From Balaenoptera acutorostrata (lineage: Eukaryota > Chordata > Mammalia > Artiodactyla > Balaenopteridae): a stretch of 64,000 bases of DNA. Numbering within the stretch: the stretch's first letter is position 1; the number at the start of each line of letters is the position of its first letter. Where the stretch lies: contig NC_080070.1 in NCBI RefSeq assembly GCF_949987535.1, positions 7,374,016 through 7,438,015 on the forward strand, read 5' to 3'. Positions 1 through 12,468 of the stretch are shown here, in pieces. The position numbers and the translations under genes are program-made. Under the pieces are notes generated by a model. It made no database searches and was not told the origin of the DNA. It worked only from the letters and a program-made list of their open reading frames with translations.

Positions 1-465
1 GACTTTTGGTTCATTGACACTTTCTTTTTTTTTTTTTTAACCTGGGTGGTATGACTTTATTTTCTTTATACTTTTGCATTTATTTACAGAGACCTTCTTT
101 TTTATGATAAAAAATATTTTTTTGTGTGTGGGATATACAGAGTTTTCTGACACACAAAAAACTTTCCTTCTTATATTGTTCCCAAGCAAATTTGCAGACA
201 ATTGTAATGCTCTCGGATTAAAGCTTTTGGTAAAACTCATTATGGAAAGTGTCAGTGGTAATCCAGACCCCAAGTCATTTAAAGAGAAGAGTTTTACTTA
301 TTCTTTCTAGTCTTGCTTAAAGTGCCAATGTATTTTGATTTTAATATTCTTTCATACAACAAAGATGTGTGTACCTACTCTGTATCAGGTTTTGTACCCT
401 GGCAGTACAGCAGGGAACAAAACAAATTCCTGTCCCTATGGAGAAGGACATCTACATTGATCTCT

Positions 466-566
466 CTCTTTTTTTTTTATTGGGGTATAGTTGCTTTACA
501 ATGTTGTGTTAGTTTCTACTGTACATCAAAGTGAAGTAGCGTTCCCTGTGCTATACAGCAGGTTGA
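466..566 (-). mobile_element. L1 3'-end fragment
   Basis: GGGTATAGTTGCTTTACAAT and GTTCCCTGTGCTATACAGCA are characteristic of the reversed 3' end of artiodactyl/cetacean L1. Confidence 0.75.
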
Positions 567-1084
567 CACTTTCACAGCACAAAGCACTTACTAACTTGGC
601 ACACTTGTGGGATTCCTCAGCATGGACACTGCAGAGACTACTTTGAGATGCATCAGAGGAAACTCTTGACGTATGTCTGGGGTGCTGCAAGTCCCAGGGG
701 AGCTCACTCTATCATTTCCAAAGTGAGACTATGACACTGGATTTCTCCAGGTTTCATTCCCGAAGAGATAGAAATGGTCACCATCACCAAAACACAGTAT
801 AACTGCAACCACAGAACATTTAATTTTGACAAGACAATGAGTAAGCAACAGTGTCCCAAGACTTCCCCATGGCTAGTTCCCCTGAATCCACATTTTATAA
901 ATTTATAGATGCCTCCTGGGGATTTATTTCAGGAACTCCCCATCTGTGTCATTGTTACACTTTCTCCAGCTGTTATGGGGGTAGAGAGCCTCGAACATAT
1001 ATTTTTTCCTCAGTTCACTACAGCTCATAGAAACGTTTCCTCAGTGTAAGACTAGGAGGGCCAGATCCTTAGAATGGAAAGGGT
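567..1084. other. Unassigned sequence
   Basis: No gene, exon or recognisable repeat seen. Confidence 0.5.
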
Positions 1085-1452
1085 GGACTTCCCTGGTGGC
1101 ACAGTGGTTAAGAATCCGCCTGCCAATGCAGGACACATGGGTTCGAGCCCTGGTCCGGGAAGATCCCACATGCCATGGAGCAACTAAGCCCGTGTGCCAC
1201 AACTACTGAGCCTGCGCTCTAGAGCCCGTGAACCACAACTACTGAGCTCACGTGCTACAACTACTGGAGCCTGCGCCCCTAGAGCCCACGCTCTGCAACA
1301 AGAGAAGCCACTGCAATGAGAAGCCTGCGCACCACAAAGAACAGTAGCTCCTGCTCGCCGCAATCAGAAAAAAGCCCGCGTGCAGCAATGAAGACCCAAT
1401 GCAGCCAAAAATAAAATAAATAAAATAAAATAAATAAATTTTAAAAAAAAGA
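1085..1452 (+). mobile_element. CHR SINE, older class
   Basis: Full-length copy from GGACTTCCCTGGTGGCACAG to an AATAAA-rich tail. GGAAAGGGT flanks both sides. Confidence 0.9.
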
Positions 1453-2898
1453 AGGGAAAGGGTAATCTGTTAGGTGATGCATTTTGCCCCATACGGCAGG
1501 TGGGAGTGGCTAATATGATTCCTAAACAAAATTCTATGCCAGGCATCTGTTAATATGCAGCTGGGGACCAGACTGCCACATTCTCCCGGAATTCCTAGGT
1601 TCAATACAGCCTCCCCCATTCATTCTTGCTTGAAAAACAAGATTTTTTTCTCCTGTTTATTAAGGAGGAAACATCAGCGTTTGCTTGTAAATAGTGATTC
1701 AAATCAGAGTTCAAACTTGACAAATGCAACTTTACAATCTAAGCTGCAGGTTAGGATATGGTTTCTCTTTGGGGGTTGACAGGCACCTTCCTCCTCATTT
1801 CCAGCACCATACCAGAAAAAGAACAGTGAACAGTGAATCCCAGTAATTTAAACAGATCCTGGCTTAGCCCCAGAAAAGAAAAAGTAAAAATAAAACAGAA
1901 TATTATAGGTAACGTTCTTCTTCCGTGTGTGTGTGTGTGTGATTTTTCAGAATCTTGGGTTTCTCTAACCAGATATTTTAAAAGAGCTGGTTCATATATT
2001 TTCATTTAAGTGTATATGATGTTTCTCAGTGAAATGAGAAAGGCAGTTTTCCAGCTGGTTCTGGGATTTTTAGATCTTTTATCTGCTCCTTTTAAAGAAG
2101 GTAATAAAAACAGCTGACTTACGTTGCGTGCTTACTATACACCAAGCGCTGCTGGAATAAGCACATCGTAGCTTTTAGTCCTCACAGCGCCCCCATGTGG
2201 CAGATACTTCACATCTTGTGTGCCTCCAGTATGTGCTTAGCGGAATGATGGCACTCAACAAGCCTATTGACTGGGGAAAGGTTATAGAGGTTTAATATTA
2301 AAGAGGACTAGAGGAGTCCCAACAGTCATGCAGCAATGCTTTCCATTTCCCCACTCATTGCTTCTCCACCTTCAGAGATTCGATGATGATCTCAGAGACA
2401 GGATGGTTTGAATGTGCAGACATCTATAACTGGACTTTCCTTTCCTTCCTGCCTCTGGTCTAAGTCACTGGTTCTGAAACATTAGTGTGTATAAGAACTG
2501 CTGTACAGAGTTGTATAAAACCATGTGTACAACAATTAGGAGCAAATTGGAAGATGTTTGGGGTAATTTTGACTATATCTGATTTTTGCCTAATATGCTG
2601 GCTTTTATGCTGAATTGTTAGCAGGGAAATAACACAGGACTGGGAGATTCAGGCTAGGAGAGAAAAATAAGACTCGAGAGAAGAGAGCCAAGGAGACTTC
2701 CAGGTAGGGTGAAGGATGTGCCTCTCCGCATACCAGACAATCTGAGGCCGAGGGAAGTGGGAGAGGGGCGAGGCCAGGAGGAATGACTGCCAGGTACTGT
2801 GGTAAAACTGCTTTATTTATGTTCTCTCACTTAGTTTTTTTTTTCCATTTTTATTTTTTAATTTTTTGCTTACATATATTTTATTTTATTTTATTTAT
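1453..2898. other. Mostly unassigned sequence
   Basis: Apart from the MIR piece and a short (GT)n run at about 1926-1941 I see nothing identifiable. Confidence 0.5.
2110..2230 (+). repeat. MIR fragment
   Basis: GTGCTTACTATACACCAAGC and TAGTCCTCACAGCGCC match the MIR core. Confidence 0.65.
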
Positions 2899-3194
2899 TA
2901 AAAAAATTTTATTTATTTATTTATTTATTTATGGCTGTGTTGAGTCTTCGTTTCTGTGTGAGGGCTTTCTCTAGTTGCGGCAAGTGGGGACCACTCTTCA
3001 TCGCGGTGCGCGGGCCTCTCACTATCGCGGCCTCTCTTGTTGCGGAGGACAGGCTCCAGACGCGCAGGCTCAGCAATTGTGGCTCACGGGCTTAATTGCT
3101 CTGCGGCATGTGGGATCTTCCCAGACCAGGGCTCGAACCCGTGTTCCCTGCATTGGCAGGCAGATTCTCAACCACTGCACCACCAGGGAAGCCC
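2899..3194 (-). mobile_element. CHR SINE, young class, in L1
   Basis: Starts with an ATTT tail and ends CCACCAGGGAAGCCC. ATATTTTATTTT flanks both sides. Confidence 0.9.
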
Positions 3195-3770
3195 ATATTT
3201 TATTTTTTATTTGATTGAAGTATAGTTGATTTACAATGTTGTGTTAGTTTCAGGGGTACAGCAAAGTGATTCAGTTATACATATACATATATTCATTCTT
3301 TTTCAGATTCTTCTCCCATATAGGTTATTACAGAATATTGAGTAAAGTTCCCTGTGCTATACAGTACTTCCTTGTTGGTTACCTATTTTATATATAGTAG
3401 TGTGTGTATGTTAATCCCAAACTCATAATTTATCCCTATCCAACCCCCCCCCAACATTGCCCCTTTGGTAACCATAAGTTTGTTTTTGAAATCTGTGAGT
3501 CTGTTTCTGTTTTGTAAATAAGTTCATTTATATCATTTTAAAAATTGGATTCCACATATGAGTGATATCATATGTTATTTGTCTTTCTCTGACTTACTTT
3601 ACTTAGTATGGTAATCTTGAGGTCCATCCATGTTGCTGCAAATGGCATTATTTTGTTCTTTTTTTTTATGGCTGAGTAATATTCGATTTTATGTATGTAC
3701 CACATTTTCTTTATTCATTCCTCTGTCAATGAACATTTAAGTTGCTTCCCACTTAATTATTACAGCAACC
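3195..3770 (-). mobile_element. L1 3' fragment
   Basis: Reversed L1 3' UTR and ORF2 end (TATAGTTGATTTACAATGTT; ATGGCTGAGTAATATTC). A SINE is inserted at its left end. Confidence 0.85.
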
Positions 3771-3880
3771 CTTCAGATATGGAAACTAAGGTTCCAAGTG
3801 TCAAGTGACTTCCTTGGTGTCACAAAGATGGCGGACGGTATAGCCTATATCCAAAGCCAGGTCTTTCTCACTTTAAACTC
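3755..3880 (+). repeat. MIR fragment
   Basis: TTATTACAGCAACCCTTCAG and GGAAACTAAGGTTCC followed by CTTGGTGTCACAAAG. Confidence 0.65.
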
Positions 3881-4559
3881 AAGCTCCTTCCACCATAGCT
3901 GGCTTCCTTGTGGAATAGGACTCCCTAAAGTCAGCCAGAAAGAACTCTGGGGAAAATGGAGATGTGCAAAGTTGGTTTGGTATGGCCTAAATCTTGGGGC
4001 AGGATTCTTGTGAGCCCATGTATGGAAATACCTTCCTCATTCATGGAGAACAGAAGGGCTGACCTGGTACCAATGGTTTAGGAAGCTAAGCAGAATTTTA
4101 CAAAAATAGCTGTATTCATGCCTATTTGTGATTTCTTTCCTTCCGTGTAAGAGACATCCAGAGACTGGGCTGCCATTTACACACTAAGTGTGTAATAGAT
4201 GGGGATGTCCTTCAGGTGCTCACCTTTCTGGTCTCCTGGGAATATCATTTGAATGTCCCAGTAAAAGACATTGTAATCCCAGAAACTTAATTAGGCTGAA
4301 AACTGGAATCACTTGAGGAAAATCCATACCCCCAACTTTGAGGCCCCAGCAGCAGCTTTAGGAGAAATAATCACTGCCTAGCACCACAACAGTGACGTGC
4401 TCATTGGCAGCAGCAGAGGGACAACAGTGGAGACACTATAAGAGTCACTAAGGAAGTTTGTGAGCCCTCCAGACACACATAAAGAGGAAGGGGTTCCAGT
4501 GGCTTTGAAGTCTCAGGAACACTACTAGTTAAGGGCATAAAGCAAATTTCACTGTGATA
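3881..4559. other. Unassigned sequence upstream of the ZNF425 promoter
   Basis: No gene or exon recognised on either strand. Confidence 0.45.
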
Positions 4560-5215
4560 GAGCAAAGGCTGTCCAAGTAGTACAGATGGATATTAGAATA
4601 ATAAGAACTACTTTAGATCCATATCTAACACCATAAACTGGATAGTTTTACATAGTTAAAGGGTTTATCAAAATAAATTTGTATTTACTACTCACTGTAT
4701 ATACAGAGAAATTCTAAATACTGAAGTATCAGATTGCATCAAAGACAAAAATAAGTGAATTTTAAAATATACATTTGAAAAATCTGATAAGTCAAGCTAC
4801 TGAATAAGAAATGTATGAGAAACACCACTGGATTATGTGATGTGACCGTGATGTGATATGGAATTTATATAATTATGTAAGATCATTTTCTAGGATCAAA
4901 TAGGGAATGAAGAAAGCGTTACAAAGGAGGAAAAACAAATTAATGCCTAGAAAAGCCTATAGCCTCATGGAACTAAATACCCACACACACAAATTAATAG
5001 AAGTGAAACATGGGACCTCTCTGCATTATTTCTTATAACTGCATATACAACTACAATTATTTCAATAAATTTTTCAATTAAAAAAGTCTATAGCGTCAAT
5101 AGTAATTAAAGAAATGTAAATCAGAACAAAGTTAAAATAAGACTATTTGACGTGAAGAGATATTTCACCGAAGAGGGTCTGTGGGTGAAAATGAGGCACA
5201 TGAAAATGTGCTCGA
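4560..5215 (+). mobile_element. Old L1 fragments abutting the ZNF425 promoter
   Basis: TTTCAATAAATTTTTCAATT resembles an old L1 3' end. At 5150-5215 the sequence (GAAGAGATATTTCACCGAAG) matches L1 ORF2 and stops exactly where the CpG-rich block begins. Confidence 0.6.
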
Positions 5216-5700
5216 GGTCCACTGCTGCGGCCGGCACAGCGCGGGCGGCTCCCGCGGCCGGCGTTCGCTCCTCCCAGCCGCAGGGGGCGCTGTGGGGGCG
5301 GAGCGGCCGCCAGTCCCAGCGTGCACCGCGCCCGGGCCGGGCCGGCTGGTCTGGGCGGAGCGCGGGACTGCCGTAGGGGAGGTGCCGCGGCGTCGCCTGG
5401 ATGCCGGGGTGGCTGGGGGGCCGGGGTCGGGCGGGACCGCGAGCGGACATGGCCGAGCCGGCTCCGGTAAGAGGGGCCGTGGAAGATGCGGGCCCCTTCG
5501 CGATCTGGAGTGGGCTCCTGGTTCAGGGAGCGAGGCGGTGGGAGCCCCGGCCGGGGATTGTCTGTAAGCAGGACTGCGCTCCGACCCCGGGCCGGAGAAG
5601 GCTCGGTCTAGGTGCTCGAGTTGTTGTGAGGTTGATCTGGGAGAAAGGGGCCCCGTGGAGAAACCCAGGGTCTCGCTCGTGGTCCGTTCAGTTCCCCTGC
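5216..5700 (+). promoter_or_regulatory. CpG-island promoter of the ZNF425-like gene
   Basis: Base composition changes abruptly from AT-rich L1 sequence to very GC- and CpG-rich sequence at about 5215, and exon 1 lies inside the GC-rich block. At 5278-5291 the motif CCGCAGGGGGCGCT matches the core of the CTCF consensus. The stretch from about 5270 to 5345 is nearly identical to 25690-25765 in front of the ZNF786-like gene. No TATA box is evident, as is usual for this class. In human the neighbour ZNF398 is divergent; I saw no trace of it on the minus strand of the first 5 kb. Confidence 0.75.
5449..5466 (+). CDS. ZNF425: ZNF425-like exon 1 coding part (MAEPAP)
   Basis: The ATG has a good context (GCGGACATGG) and is followed after six codons by the donor CCG|GTAAGAG. 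It lies in the CpG-rich promoter block. The ZNF786-like gene has an identical six-codon exon 1 at 25883-25900, which supports both starts and shows that the two genes are paralogues. Confidence 0.8.
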
Positions 5701-6990
5701 TGTTCCCGTCCTGTGCGGGGGTCTCTGAACGTCCTGGTTTCTCTTGGGCTCACATTCCGAGCTCTGCTGACAAATGGAGTTTCAGAGAAGCACATGTTCA
5801 TCAGCAAATGAGGAAAAGTTGGAAGAAGACTGGAGACTGCTTCCTCTAGGAAAAGACGGAAAACTTAACCAGTTTGGGTGGTTATCCTAATTCAGATTTA
5901 CCACGAATACTCTAGTGATTTAATGGAAAATTTGAACACTGGGTTTAGAGTTTGAAAGACATATCCTAAGCCTAATCCAGGAAACTCTACATTCAATTAA
6001 GTATAACCTGCCTAAGTATGCAAGTTCTCCTTGTATCTCCACTGAGATTTCCTATCTAATAATCTCACTAATGTAGAGGGCTTCTCACCCCTTTCCCGCA
6101 GCATTCCTTGGCAGGTACCAATTCTGTTCAGATTTCTTCAGGCCGCCTCTCTTCAACGTCCTGGAATATATCTCTCAGTTCTGTGAAACTTGGTGGTTTG
6201 TAATAGTTCTTCTTTGGCTATAAGTTTGAGTCCACAGAGAAAGCTCAAGTGATGTCAGCTTCTTGGCTGTTGTATTATTGGGGGTAGGCAGGGAGAAATC
6301 AGCATTTTCTGGTTGATTTTCCTTTTCACTGGAGCAGTTCAGTGCTAATTGTGAGAATGCTCACAGAAAAGTCTTTTGTAAGTGGAAAGCACGTGGGTGA
6401 GTTGCAAGTAAACAGTAGAGGAATTTCTTTGAAAGTCTCACCTTAAATGCAACACCAAGTTTAAAGTTGTTTGTTATACTAGCTGATACTTCAGCTTTGG
6501 GCGCCTGTAATAGTTTTGATGATGGAATTTTATCTCTGCAACTCTTCTCTTCAGAAAGTGTCAAGTGGCCCTGGTTGTGGAGTTTCCTAGATTCCTTTAT
6601 TGGGAGAGTTTACTTTGTAGCATTTGGGACCAACATTTTTCATATGCTTGGGAAGAGCCCGAGCTGTCTTGTGAGTTGCCCAGCACTTGCCTTGGTAGGC
6701 TCTCATCTACATTTGTAGCACAGAATTTGAAAGGAGTGAAATGGAATCTTCACAAGCTAAATTATGTATCTTCTTTTCCTTCCCTGTCGTCACAGTGCAT
6801 CTGTCCTTCGAACCTCCAGGAAGAGCAGTCCTGGTTAGTCAGTCCATACCAGAGGTTGTAGATTAAACGTCCATGAACAAATTGTGGCTCGCAGCTGTGT
6901 GTTTTGGGTGTTTGTTTGTTTTTAACCATTCCTTGTTAAAATTGTGAATTTTAGTTGCCAAAATGTAAAAATCAGGAGAGTTCACATAAA
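5701..6990. other. ZNF425 intron 1, unique part
   Basis: No additional exon recognised. The intron runs 5467-9054; its right part holds SINEs and L1. Confidence 0.6.
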
Positions 6991-7003
6991 ACTGTCACAT
7001 CCA

Positions 7004-7247
7004 GGGACTTCCCTAGTGGCAGTGGTTAAGACTCCACACTCCCAATGCAGGGGGCCCAGGTTCGATCCCTGGTCAGGGAACTAGATCCCACATGCATGCC
7101 ACAACTAAGAGTTTGCATGCCACAACGAAGGAGCCCACGTGCCGCAACTAAGGAGCCCTCAAGCCACAACGAAGGAGACTTCGAGCCGCAACTAAAGGAG
7201 CCTGTTTGCCACAACTAAGACCCAGCGCAACCAAAATAAATAAATAA

Positions 7248-7283
<36 letters not shown>
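7004..7283 (+). mobile_element. CHR SINE, AACTAAGAGTT class, with (TA)n tail
   Basis: The target-site duplication AACTGTCACATCCA is at about 6990-7003 and 7285-7298. The A-rich tail has grown into a (TA)n run at about 7241-7283. Confidence 0.9.
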
Positions 7284-7286
<3 letters not shown>

Positions 7287-7768
7287 CTGTCACATCCAAA
7301 TGTAAAATGTTAAGCTCTAAGATGACATTGGAGAAAATCTTTGGGACCTAGGGCTTGGTGAAAAGTTCATAGATGTGGCACCAAAAGCACAATCTGCAAA
7401 AGAAAAAAATGATGAGTTGGATGTCATCAAAATTAAAAACTTTTGCTCTGGGAAAAATTCTGTTAAGAGGGTGAAAAGACAAGCTACGGATGGAGGAGGG
7501 CATATTTGCAAACCACATACCTGACAAAGGACTTATATCTAGAATATATAAAGAACTCTCAAAATTCAACAACAACAACAAAAAAACAGTCCAATTAGAA
7601 AATGCGCAAAATACATGAAGAGACAGTTCACCAAAGAGGATATGTGGATGAGAAATAAGCACATGAAAAGATGCTCATCATCATTATTCATTAGAGAAGT
7701 GCAAACTCAAATCACAATGAGATCACTGCACAACTATTAGAATAATGAAAATAAAAAATAGCAACATT

Positions 7769-7890
7769 GGGACTTCCCTAGCAGTCCAGTGGCTAAGACT
7801 CCGCCCTTCCAAGGCAGGGGGTGCTGGTTTGATCCCCGGTCGGGGAACAAAGACCCCACATGCTGCACAGTGCGGCCAAAAAAAAAAAAA
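7769..7890 (+). mobile_element. Short CHR-2-like SINE in L1
   Basis: GGGACTTCCCTAGCAGTCCA to GCGGCC plus poly-A. AGCAACATT flanks it at 7760-7768 and 7891-7899. Confidence 0.9.
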
Positions 7891-8315
7891 AGCAACATTA
7901 CCAAATGCTGGTGAGGATGCTGAGAAATGATCTCTCGTGCATTGCTCGTAGGAATGTAAAAGGGTTCAGCCACTCTGGAAAATAGTTTCTTAGTAAACTA
8001 AACATATAATTTCCATATGACCCTGCAGTTGTAGACCTCGGCACTTATCCCAGAAAAATGGAATGCATCCCCACCAAAAACTTGTACATGATTATTTATA
8101 GCAGTTTTTTTGGTAACAGCCCAAAACTGGAAACAACTACATTGTCCCTCATTAGGTAAGTGGTTAACCAAACTGTGGTATACCCATACCATTGCCTACT
8201 GCTCAGCAATAGAAAGAAATGAAATATTGATAAACAATAAACACAACTTGGATGGATCTCAAGAGCATTATGATGGCTGAAAAATGTCAATTTCAAAAAG
8301 TTGCATACTATGACT

Positions 8316-8446
8316 TTTTTTTTTTTTTTTTTTTTTTGGCCACGTTACATGGCATGCAGTATCCCAGTTCCCTGACCAGGAATCGAACCCGTGCCCCCTG
8401 CAGTGGATGCACGGAGTCCTAACCACTGGACCGCCAGTGAATTCCC
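8316..8446 (-). mobile_element. Short CHR-2-like SINE
   Basis: Poly-T start, GGCCACG, and end CCGCCAGTGAATTCCC. TGACTT flanks both sides. Confidence 0.88.
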
Positions 8447-9054
8447 TGACTTCATGTTTGTAACAGTCTTGAAATGACAAAGTTACAGAGATGGATAATA
8501 GATTAGTGGGTGTGATTATGAAAGGGTAGCCCAAAGGAGATCTCTGGCCATGGAATAGTTTTGTTCATGATTGCAGGGTGGTCCTATGAGTCAGCACATG
8601 TGATGAAATCACGTAGAATTACACACACACTACCAATGTCAGTTTCACGGTTTTGACAGTGTACTATAATAACGTACCATGTGACCATTGGGGTAAACTG
8701 AAGGGTACAAGGAACGCTTCTGTACTACCTTTGAATCTATAATCATTTCAAAATTAAAAAGTTACTTTAAAAATTGACATATCTGGCAACACTGGCCCAG
8801 TCTTACGTTGCAGTAGTTGTTTGCTGCTATGTTAAGTATCCTCCTTTAGATGGTACATGTGCTCAAAGGCCTGCTATTCATTCATTCACTTTACTTAGTT
8901 CCAGTAGACCTCTGTGACCCCTTTATTATGTTCATGGTACCATCCAGAGATAACTACCTTAATACTGTTCCTCCCTGTCTCTTAAAGACATGGATGTTGA
9001 AAAGCACAGTAGCCTTGAAATGAAAATATATGTATGTACTGTTTATGATTTCAG

Positions 9055-9181
9055 TTACCCATGGCATTTGATGAAGTGGCCTTATACTTTTTGGAGCAAG
9101 AGTGGGAAATCCTGGAGAAGTGGCAGAAGGAAATGTATCAGCAAGAAATGAAGACCAATTATGAGACCCTTGATTCCCTGG
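9055..9181 (+). CDS. ZNF425: ZNF425-like exon 2, KRAB-A box
   Basis: This is a 127-bp exon, the usual KRAB-A exon length, entered after TTTCAG and left at G|GTAAGA. It encodes LPMAFDEVALYF followed by EQEWEILEKWQ and NYETLDSLG. The canonical DV pair reads EV here, and the MLE motif important for TRIM28 binding in typical KRAB boxes reads MKT. KRAB boxes of this old cluster are known to be divergent, so TRIM28-dependent silencing should not be assumed. Confidence 0.88.
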
Positions 9182-10165
9182 GTAAGATGGGTTTCTAAGG
9201 AATCGCTTTTTGGGACCCAACCTAATACTAATAGGCTTTCTTCCCTTTATTGGCTGTTGGCTGTTGGCTGGTTGAATATGATACTGTGCCCAATTCACAT
9301 TCAGAATGTCTCTTTAACTTCCTGTAATGGCCTGGGAATTTTGTCTCTTTTTATCCAGTGATATCTGTGCCCCTCAGCCTTGTTAACACTCTGAATTCTC
9401 TATCTCCCACTCCAACCCTCCCCCATTTCTCCCACAGTTAGAATTACAAAATAATCTAATTGCCTCTCTCTTTTTTAAGTGTGTTGTTTTATTTCTTTAA
9501 CTGATACTTTAGTGCCTGCTTATGTTGCCTGAATGAGATACATGCTTATAAGAACTAAGGCTCTCATGAAGGGGACATAGTTATTATATTAGAATAAGCT
9601 GAGGACCCAACACATTGCAGAATGTGGATACAACAGGGAAGAAAGTTTCCCTGGTAAAAGGAGAGAGAAGAAAGCAGGGGGATGGGATACTTAGATATCT
9701 TCAGGGAAGTACTCAGGAAGTGGATTGGAAGAGAAATTTGGGGAGATTGTACCTCACTGCTTACTCATCTTGCTCTAACTCAGTCTTGTATCATTAAGAA
9801 TATTTCTCCTCTTATCAATGTAATAGGTGATCTCAGTATACCTGAAGAATTCTTTCTCTCTTTGGGGGTTTATAACTTATTCTGTCTGAGATATGAATGA
9901 CAAGAGCGAGTCAACCATGTGAAATCAGGGGGAAGAAAATTCTAAGCAGAGAAAGAACTAGTGCAAAGGCCCACAGGTTGGAGTGAATGAGCTCAGTACA
10001 TTGTGGGAACCTCAGTGAGGCTGTTGTGGCATATGCACGGAGAGTTAGCACAAGAGTGATGGGAGAAGAGGACGGCAAGGGCAGCGATGCCGAATTGTGA
10101 AGGGCCTCTAGGCTGAGCTGCAGGGTTGGATTTTATTCTAAAGATAAAGGGAAGATGATAGGGGA

Positions 10166-10287
10166 TTTTTTTTTTTTCTGCCGCACCACACAGCTTGTGG
10201 GCTTTTAGTTCCCTCACCAGGGATTGAACCTGCGCCCTCGGTAGTGAAAGCACAGAGTCCTAACCACTGGGCCACCAGGGAATTCCC
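10166..10287 (-). mobile_element. Short CHR-2-like SINE in ZNF425 intron 2
   Basis: Poly-T start and CCACCAGGGAATTCCC end. ATAGGGG-type repeats flank it. Confidence 0.88.
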
Positions 10288-10597
10288 ATAGGGGGATTTA
10301 AATAGAGAAGTAATATGATATCTTTTTTTTTTTAATGATTACTTGGGTTGCTATGTGGAAAATAAATTGTAGTGCGTAGAAATAAAGGAGAGAGACCAAC
10401 CAGGAGCCTTGGCAGTACTGGTGAATCTTTGTGGCAGCTGAACCAGGTATGTAGTAATGAAGACAGAGAGCAGGAGGCAGTCTCCAGATATGTTTTGGAG
10501 GTAGCAGCCCAGATTTTGCCAGTTGCTTGCAGAGGAGTCCAGTGAAAGAAGAACCAACTTCTAGATTTTTGGCTTGAGTATCTTGACGGCAGTGTTT

Positions 10598-10966
10598 TTT
10601 GTTTTGTTTTAAAGAGCAATGCCTTTTGTTTTTTAAAATTTATTTTATTTAATTTATTTATTTTTGACTGCGTTGGGTCTTTGTTGCTGCACACAGGCTT
10701 TCTCTAGTTGTGGTGAGTGGGGGCTACTCTTCGTTGCGATGCGCAGGCTTCTTATTGCGGTGGCTTCTCTTGTTGCAGAGCATGGCCGCTAGGCACGTGG
10801 GCTTCAGTAGTTGTGGCACGCAGGCTCAGTAGTTGTGGCTCGCGGGCTCTAGAGCACAGGCTCAGTTGCTCCACGGCATGTGGGATCTTCCTGGAACAGG
10901 GCTTGAACCCATGTCCCCGGCATTAGCAATGCTGATTCCCAACCACTGCACCACCAGGGAAGCCCC
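10598..10966 (-). mobile_element. CHR SINE, older class, in ZNF425 intron 2
   Basis: Ends CCACCAGGGAAGCCCC and is flanked by GACGGCAGTG / GATGGCAGTG. About 20 bp of non-SINE sequence (AAAGAGCAATGCC on the + strand) lies between two T-rich tail blocks. Confidence 0.85.
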
Positions 10967-11738
10967 GATGGCAGTGGTTTTATTCACTGACATGAGGAAG
11001 GCTTGGGAGAGAGCAGGTTTTGGCCACATTAAGTGTGAGATGCTTATTAAACATTTATATGGAAATATAAAGTAGATAATTGAGTATGCGAGACTGGAAT
11101 TCCAGTGAAGATCAGGACTGGATTCACACATTTGGGGTCATTGTATAAATGACATTTAAACCACAGGGCTAGTTGGGATCATCTAGGGAGAATATGTCAA
11201 TAGGACAGGACACCCCAGCTGTCCCCAGGACACCCCAACAGTTAGGGTCAAGCTAAGGAGACTGAGGCCAGTAGGGTAGGAGAAACTACAGCCCTGTGCT
11301 GATCCAGTGTTGAGTTTTGAGTTATCACAATCCTTGGGCTTGGAGAATCCAGTCTGATTTTCCCAAATTTTAAAAACCAAACAGTATTATTTGCAAATGA
11401 TTTTCTTTACAGGATGTCCAGATCCTAACTCCAGAGATTAGGATTTAGCAGGTCCAGGCTCAGGCCCAGGAATCTATGTTTTTAACAAGTACTTCAGGTG
11501 CTGCTAATGCTGGTGGTAACTAGGTCACTTCGAGAAACACTGATCCAAGGGCTGAGCCATAGGTGACACCACTGCAGGGTATCTGATGCATCTTCTAAAA
11601 TCCCTCCACTACTTTGTAACAACCCCTCTTCCCTTCAGGCTGATGTCATTAGACACATTACTCTCCATCTCTTCATAATCACTGTCATTTAACAGCCTCC
11701 TGGTTCCTTCATTACATTGATCAAGAAAGAATGTGGGC

Positions 11739-11970
11739 GGGACTTCCCTGGTGGCACAGTGGTAAAGAATCCTCCTTCCAATGCAGGAGGCCCGGGTTCG
11801 ATCCCTGGTCAGGGAACTAGATCCCACATGCATGCTGCAATTAAGAGTTCGAATGCCACAACTAAGAAACTGGTGAGCCACAACTAAGGAGCCCGCAAGC
11901 GGCAACTAAGGAGTCCGCCTGCTGCAACTAAGATGTGTCACAACCAAATAAATAAATAAAATATTAGAAG
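11739..11970 (+). mobile_element. CHR SINE, AACTAAGAGTT-like class, in ZNF425 intron 2
   Basis: Head GGACTTCCCTGGTGGCACAG and an AATAAA tail. GAATGTGGGC flanks both sides. Confidence 0.88.
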
Positions 11971-12357
11971 GAATGTGGGCACCTCAGTAATTAGTTCCTT
12001 AGATGTGCAGAGTCTAATCAGAAAAGTTTAGTCATCTGGGTTCCCTTCTTGACCCCCTCTGACTGCTTTTTATTCTACTCACATTGTTCTCATAATGATC
12101 CCTTTTGAATACTTTCTGCCTGGATCCTCATCATCCCCAACCTCTCTGTTTCCTTTAATTTTGTGAAATATTGTCGGGAACATTTAACAGTTATTCATGT
12201 AATTTCAAGGGTTTCCATTTTTTTTAACGTAACATTGATCTCATGTCTCCAGGAATCAAGGTCAGCCATGAAACTAAAATTAAAATTAAAAACTGAAATT
12301 GTTTTTAGTCAAGTACTCAGGAAACCCAGACTGAGTCTGTGTGGACTCTCTCTGCAG

Positions 12358-12468
12358 GCTGTATTTCTTCAAAGCCAGATTTGATCACCTGGATGGAACA
12401 AGGAAGAATGCTGTTAATCAGAGACCAAGGACACTTAGAGAAAACACAAATGACACTTGGCCTTTCTG
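12358..12468 (+). CDS. ZNF425: ZNF425-like exon 3, KRAB-B-type segment
   Basis: The acceptor CTCTCTCTGCAG precedes a phase-1 exon encoding SSKPDLITWMEQGRMLL and about 20 further residues, ending at the donor TCTG|GTGAGT. SKPDLITWMEQG is the KRAB-B-type signature shared with human ZNF425. Phase matches exon 2 and the finger exon. The human protein appears to have about a dozen more residues here; I found no separate exon for them. Confidence 0.82.

Larger units (their letters stand above)
7320..8760 (+). mobile_element. Old L1 fragment (ORF2 end and 3' UTR)
   Basis: CAAAGGACTTATATCTAGAA, CACATGAAAAGATGCTCATC and AATAGAAAGAAATGAAATAT mark the ORF2 C-terminal region. Two short SINEs interrupt it. 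Confidence 0.8.
9182..12357. other. ZNF425 intron 2
   Basis: Contains three SINEs listed separately and an old interspersed repeat at about 9930-10340; the rest is unassigned. Confidence 0.6.

Noticed and set aside
1085..1160. tRNA-like sequence with B-box-like GGTTCGAGCCC
   Set aside because: It is the tRNA-derived head of a CHR SINE and recurs in all copies; not a tRNA gene.
5121..5811. Several open frames across the first CpG island
   Set aside because: GC-rich sequence has few stop codons; no homology. Only the six-codon exon 1 is supported.
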